A DNA stretch of 19,717 nt from positions 1-19,717 of the forward strand of contig CALCWC010000016.1 of assembly GCA_937905985.1 (NCBI GenBank), given 5' to 3'. The notes under the pieces were generated by a model. That model ran no database searches, was not told where the DNA came from, and saw nothing but the letters and a program-made list of their open reading frames with translations. Made by a program: the position numbers and the translations under genes. How positions within the stretch are numbered: the first letter of the stretch is position 1; each line of letters begins with the position of its first letter. This document shows, piece after piece, positions 16,130-19,717 of this stretch. This stretch comes from an uncultured Verrucomicrobiales bacterium (lineage in GTDB: Bacteria > Verrucomicrobiota > Verrucomicrobiia > Verrucomicrobiales > Akkermansiaceae).

Positions 16130-18367
16130 ATGAAGAAACTCATAACGCTGATGGGCGCGCTGGCGCTCTTGACGTGCGGGGCCTCCGCCCAGGAAGCCGC
16201 CGCTGAAGCTGCCTCCAGTTCCCCCCTTGCCATGTGGGAAATGGTGGTGTTCTGCATTGTGGTGGTCGGCGTCATCGGCCTCGGCATTTGGAAGTCCGGC
16301 ACACCCAATGAAACAGAGGAGGAAAAGAAGGAGAAGGGCGCGGCCGACTACTTCCTGGCCGGGCGCGGCCTGAGCTGGTGGCTCGTGGGCTTCTCCCTGC
16401 TGGCTGCCAACATCTCCACGGAGCAGTTCGTGGGCATGAGCGGCCAGGCGGCCGACTGGCTCGGCCTGGCCATTGCCGGGTATGAGTGGCTCGCGGCCAT
16501 CGTGCTGGTGATTGTGGCCTTCTCCTTCCTGCCCATGCTGCTCAAGCGCGGCGTGTTCACCATCCCCCAGTTCCTGGAGGAACGCTACAACGGCATCTCC
16601 CGCGTCACCATGGCCGTCGTCAACCTGCTCATCCTGGTTGGCGTGCCCACCGCCACCGTCATCTACGCCGGTGCCAACGTGGTGTCCGTTTACTTTGACC
16701 TCACCGTCACGCAGGGCTGCGTCATCATCGCCGCCTGCGCCACCGTCTACGTCTACATCGGTGGCTTGAAGGCCTGCGCCTGGACCGACCTCATCTGGGG
16801 TGCCGCGCTCATCCTGGGCGGCGGCGTGGTGGCCTACTTCGCCGTCACCGCCCTCGGCGCCCTGCCGGACCAGTCCGCCGAGCTCGCCAAGGTGTCCGAC
16901 ACCGCCGTGGTGGCCGCGCAGACCACCGCTGAAGAGCTGCAGTCCACCGGCAATGCCCTGATGGACGGCCTCTCCCGCCTGTGGAACCTGAACGATGGTG
17001 ACGGCGGCTCCGCCGTGAACGGCATCGGCGGCAAGCTGCACATGATGCGCCCGGCGGACGACCCCGTGATGCCCTGGACGGTGTACCTGCTGGGTCTGTG
17101 GATCCCCAACTTCTTCTACTGGGGCCTCAACCAGTACATCATGCAGCGCACCCTGGCCTCCAAGAGCCTGGAGGAGGGCCAGATGGGCGTGGTCTTCGCC
17201 GCGTTCCTCAAGCTGCTCATACCGTTCGTGGTGATTATCCCCGGCATCCTCGCCTACAACCTGTTCCGTGACGACCTCTCCAGCTTGGCCGACAAGAACA
17301 CCACGGAGGTGGTGTCCAAGGCCGGCAAGGAGGCCCAGGCCACCGGCAAGGCCATCATCTACAACCTCAACGCCAGCCGTCTCATCCGCCCGGATTCCTC
17401 CGCGGAAGCCGTCGCCTGGCTTGACCACAACCTGGAGCTCGCCCTGGCAGACGGCCTGACCCCCGCTGAAATCGAGGGCCTGAAGGCCAATCCGGAATTC
17501 GGCGACGCCTTCAAGGGCGAGGTCACCGCGCAAACCGTCATCCAGGTGCAGGATGCCGCGCAGGCCGAGCTGGCCGCCGCTCCCGCATCGGACATTGAGA
17601 AGCGCGCCGCCGCCGCCGGCAAGATGCTGGCCATTGATGCGGTGGTGACCGCCAACGAGCGCGCCGATGCGCAGAAGTACATCACCACATCCTCTCTGGC
17701 CGCGTACCACTACGATTCCGCGTTCGCCACGCTGCTCAAGCGCCTGCTGCCCGGCACGGGCTGGGCGTGGTTCGTGCTGGCGGCCCTGTTCGGCGCGGTG
17801 GTGAGCTCGCTCGCCTCCATGCTCAACTCCGCCTCCACCCTGTTCACCATGGACATCTACGGCAAGGCCAAGGAGGTTTGCGGCAACCCCGCCACCTCCC
17901 CGCAGCTCGTGCGCGTGGGCAAGGCCGGCGTGCTGGTCTGCGCCCTCATCGCCACGGTGATTGCCCCGTTCCTGGACAACCCGGCCTTCGGCGGCATCTT
18001 CACCTTCATCCAGGAGTTCCAGGGCTTCCTTAGCCCGGGCGTGCTGGCGGTGTTCCTCTTCGGCTTCTTCGTGCCCATGTGCCCCCGCGTGTTCGGCTGG
18101 CTCGGCATCCTCATCGGTGCCATCGCCTACGCCGCCTTCAAGTGGGTCATCCTCCCGGATTGGGCATTCCTGGACCGCATGGCCGTCTCCTTCCTCACCG
18201 TCTGCCTTATCGGCGTCATCCTCACCATCGTGAACTGCGCCAAGGGCGGCGAGGCCGTCATCCTGGAAGACAAGGGCATCATCGAGATGAAGACCTCCGT
18301 GCGCGCCAAGGTGTTCGGTGTCGTCGTCGTCATCCTCACCCTCGCCCTCTACGCCATCTTCTGGTAA
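16130..18367 (+). CDS. SGLT-type sodium/galactose (glucose) symporter
   Basis: A 745-residue member of the solute:sodium symporter family (PF00474), predicted to take up galactose or glucose with Na+ across the inner membrane. Residues aligned by eye with the Vibrio galactose transporter vSGLT are kept: N94 and Q99 (ANISTEQFVGMSG), E119 (GYEW), N327 and gate Y330 (PNFFYWGLNQY), K361 (FAAFLKLL) and Q628 (FIQEFQGF). The vSGLT Ser91 position is Ala. The sodium-site segment SSLASMLNSASTLFTMDIY is intact. Unusual features are a cleavable-looking signal peptide (1-20) and a hydrophilic, Ala/Glu-rich insertion at about 380-542 in an external loop, which makes it longer than typical members (500-600). 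ATG 16130 is preferred over TTG 16109 because it begins the signal peptide. Confidence 0.93.
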   Translation: MKKLITLMGALALLTCGASAQEAAAEAASSSPLAMWEMVVFCIVVVGVIGLGIWKSGTPNETEEEKKEKGAADYFLAGRGLSWWLVGFSLLAANISTEQFVGMSGQAADWLGLAIAGYEWLAAIVLVIVAFSFLPMLLKRGVFTIPQFLEERYNGISRVTMAVVNLLILVGVPTATVIYAGANVVSVYFDLTVTQGCVIIAACATVYVYIGGLKACAWTDLIWGAALILGGGVVAYFAVTALGALPDQSAELAKVSDTAVVAAQTTAEELQSTGNALMDGLSRLWNLNDGDGGSAVNGIGGKLHMMRPADDPVMPWTVYLLGLWIPNFFYWGLNQYIMQRTLASKSLEEGQMGVVFAAFLKLLIPFVVIIPGILAYNLFRDDLSSLADKNTTEVVSKAGKEAQATGKAIIYNLNASRLIRPDSSAEAVAWLDHNLELALADGLTPAEIEGLKANPEFGDAFKGEVTAQTVIQVQDAAQAELAAAPASDIEKRAAAAGKMLAIDAVVTANERADAQKYITTSSLAAYHYDSAFATLLKRLLPGTGWAWFVLAALFGAVVSSLASMLNSASTLFTMDIYGKAKEVCGNPATSPQLVRVGKAGVLVCALIATVIAPFLDNPAFGGIFTFIQEFQGFLSPGVLAVFLFGFFVPMCPRVFGWLGILIGAIAYAAFKWVILPDWAFLDRMAVSFLTVCLIGVILTIVNCAKGGEAVILEDKGIIEMKTSVRAKVFGVVVVILTLALYAIFW

Positions 18368-18392
18368 GAGTCGCCAACAACCATCCCCTTTC

Positions 18393-18426
18393 ACGGGCGG
18401 GCGTGCTTCGGCACCCCGCCCGTTTT
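18393..18426 (+). terminator. Rho-independent terminator of the galK-symporter operon
   Basis: ACGGGCGGG (18393-18401) pairs with CCCGCCCGT, and GTGC pairs with GCAC across a single bulged C. The loop is the stable TTCG. A short TTTT (18423-18426) follows. Confidence 0.88.
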
Positions 18427-18473
18427 GCTCCCTGCCGGTCCACTATACCCTTGGGGCGTGAAGCGCAAGCTCC

Positions 18474-18764
18474 TTACTTGCGATACTTGCGCACCTCGGG
18501 GAAGCGCAAAATGGCCTCCGTTATCTCATCGGCCACCATTTCGGCCATATCAAGCAGAGGACGCCCCTCTATGCGCTTCTTGATCTCTTTGGCCTGACGC
18601 TTGGTTATCTCCACTCCCGCCGTCTCTTGCTCCACAAAGCGGGTCAGAAGCTTCGTCACCGACACTCCCTGCTCCTTTGCCAAATTCTGCAGCTTCGCAT
18701 ACGTGTCGCAACGCAACCACATGTGAAGCTGCCTCTTGCAGCGGTCGTGTCTATCTGCCTTCAT
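18474..18764 (-). CDS. Ribbon-helix-helix (CopG/Arc-like) DNA-binding protein
   Basis: A 96-residue basic protein. Residues about 9-45 match a ribbon-helix-helix fold: a short strand (KRQLHMWL), then helix (DTYAKLQNLAKEQG), turn, and helix (SVTKLLTRFVEQET). RHH dimers insert the paired strand into the DNA major groove and usually bind short inverted or direct repeats. Roles include antitoxin autoregulation, plasmid partition and metabolic repression. No toxin gene adjoins it and no ParA/ParM is visible. The start at 18764 is chosen because a TAGACT -10 box ends 7 nt upstream; the ORF extends 12 codons beyond but that part covers the promoter. Its neighbour is the palindromic tandem array beginning about 75 bp upstream. 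Convergent with the symporter. Confidence 0.75.
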   Translation of the reverse strand: MKADRHDRCKRQLHMWLRCDTYAKLQNLAKEQGVSVTKLLTRFVEQETAGVEITKRQAKEIKKRIEGRPLLDMAEMVADEITEAILRFPEVRKYRK

Positions 18765-18771
18765 ACCCGCC

Positions 18772-18800
18772 AGTCTAACCCCTCCTTCCGCCCCGCGCAA
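18772..18800 (-). promoter_or_regulatory. Predicted promoter of the RHH gene
   Basis: Reverse strand TTGCGC (18800-18795), a 17-nt spacer, TAGACT (18777-18772), then 7 nt to the ATG at 18764. The isolated palindrome at 18839-18854 lies about 40 bp upstream of the -35, a reasonable operator position. Confidence 0.55.
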
Positions 18801-18838
18801 CCCATTTCTTCCCCAACCGTCAAAAAAATCGCCGCATT

Positions 18839-18854
18839 ATGTGTGTACACACAT
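18839..18854. repeat. Isolated copy of the array palindrome
   Basis: ATGTGTGTACACACAT is a perfect 16-bp palindrome containing the array core GTGTGTACACAC (18841-18852). It is separated from the main array by about 66 bp of unrelated sequence. It is the copy closest to the RHH promoter. Confidence 0.9.
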
Positions 18855-18874
18855 GGCAGTCCAATTTTGGATTG

Positions 18875-18900
18875 AGGATTTGGGATGTAGGATTTGGGAT
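18875..18900. repeat. Short direct repeat in the spacer before the array
   Basis: AGGATTTGGGAT occurs at 18875-18886 and again at 18889-18900, a 14-bp period. The spacer 18855-18918 is otherwise unremarkable and AT-richer than its surroundings. I see no gene in it. Confidence 0.8.
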
Positions 18901-18920
18901 TTTGGTTGTTCGCGCGCGGT

Positions 18921-19717
18921 GTGTGTACACACAAGGCGGAAAAGGTACGCGCAAGCCGGGGTGTCATGTGTGTACACACAGGGCAAAAATGCATGCGCAC
19001 GAGAGGGTGGCATGTGTGTACACACAAGGTGGAAAATGCACGCGCATGCGGGGGTGTCATGTGTGTACACACAAGGCAGAAAAAGCATGCGCACCCGGGG
19101 GTGGCATGTGTGTACACACAGGGCAAAAATGCATGCGCGCGCGGGGGTGTCATGTGTGTACACTCAAGGCAGAAAAGCATGCGCACGCGGGGGTGTCATG
19201 TGTGTACACACAGGGCAGAAATAGCATGCGCACGCAGGGGCGTCATGTGTGTACACACAGGGCGGAAAAAGCATGCGCGCGCGGGGGTGTCATGTGTGTA
19301 CACACAGGGCAGAAAAAGCATGCGCACGCGGGGGCGTCATGTGTGTACACACAGGGCAAAAATGCATGCGCGCGCGGGAGTGGCATGTGTGTACACACAA
19401 GGCAGAAAAAGCATGCGCACGCGGGAGTGGCATGTGTGTACACACAGGGCAAAAATGCATGCGCGCGCGGGGGTGGCATGTGTGTACACACAGGGCGGAA
19501 AATGCATGCGCTCGCGGGGGTGGCATGTGTGTACACACAGGGCAGAAAATGCATGCGTGCGCGGGGGCGTCATGTGTGTACACACAGGGCAGAAAAAGCA
19601 TGCGCACGCGGGGATGGCATGTGTGTACACACGGGGCGGAAAATGCGTGCGCGCGCGGGGGAGTCATGTGTGTACACACAGGGCAGAAAAAGCATGCGCA
19701 CGCGGGGGCGTCATGTG
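18921..19717. repeat. Tandem array of 46-47 bp palindrome-containing units, open at window end
   Basis: GTGTGTACACAC starts at 18921, 18968, 19014, 19061, 19108, 19154 (variant ending CACTC), 19200, 19247, 19294, 19341, 19387, 19434, 19480, 19527, 19574, 19621 and 19668. The next copy, at 19715, is cut by the window end. That gives 17 units of 46 or 47 bp. After the palindrome each unit has a purine-rich stretch (like AGGGCAGAAAAA), GCATGCGCRCGCG, then a G-run and GTCAT or GGCAT. There are no unique spacers. Both strands are largely stop-free, but unit length is neither fixed nor a multiple of three, so it is taken as non-coding. Confidence 0.95.

Noticed and set aside
18464..18482. Hairpin CGCAAG...CTTGCG at the end of the RHH gene as a terminator
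   Set aside because: It overlaps the stop codon and has no T-run after it on either strand.
18761..19679. Cys/His-rich open reading frames across the tandem array on the reverse strand
   Set aside because: They exist in several frames because the unit lacks stops. Units of 46 and 47 bp shift the frame repeatedly, so no constant protein repeat is kept.
18921..19717. CRISPR array
   Set aside because: The whole 46-47 bp unit is repeated with no unique spacers, and no cas gene is nearby.

Overview
The window reads as a stretch of GC-rich bacterial chromosome. The gene content suggests a Verrucomicrobiota-type host, perhaps related to Akkermansiaceae. Pointers are a short basic protein opening MGQQHRKETKRRRR, a stand-alone CoaB, a galactokinase paired with an SGLT-type symporter, and signal-peptide proteins with no close textbook relatives. 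The lineage is an inference from style and content; no rRNA marker is present.

Layout. (1) Positions 1-54 are the 3' end of a group II intron: part of domain V, then a complete domain VI with a bulged branch-point A. (2) A forward operon follows with tightly overlapping starts and stops: coaB (coenzyme A synthesis), rsgA (30S ribosome maturation GTPase) and a 66-residue membrane protein. (3) Two reverse units follow: parvulin-type PPIase then aroA (shikimate pathway), and ketopantoate reductase (panE-like) then a membrane-anchored TPR-like protein. (4) A divergent promoter region leads to a lysine/alanine-rich, histone H1-like basic protein that ends at a strong terminator. (5) A three-gene forward operon encodes envelope proteins of unknown role: a zinc-ribbon/three-TM/helical-repeat protein, a large protein with a transglutaminase-like core and a discoidin-like C-terminus, and an exported thioredoxin-like protein without CxxC. 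(6) An exported Sel1/ankyrin protein has a nearly invariant cysteine in its repeats. (7) galK and an SGLT-family symporter form a galactose uptake and phosphorylation pair. (8) A reverse-strand ribbon-helix-helix (RHH) DNA-binding protein is followed by a non-coding tandem array of 46-47 bp units. Each unit is built on the 12-bp palindrome GTGTGTACACAC, and the array runs off the window end.

Two cross-cutting patterns stand out. First, five genes carry a sigma70-like promoter whose -10 hexamer lies only 6-8 nt before the start codon, and a sixth (galK) fits with 9 nt but has a weak -35. This predicts leaderless mRNAs, and clear Shine-Dalgarno sequences are scarce. Second, the RHH gene sits beside an array in which the palindrome is kept while the linkers drift. 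That makes the array a candidate iterated protein-binding locus, centromere-like, nucleoid-organising or regulatory, and it is the most likely undescribed system here.
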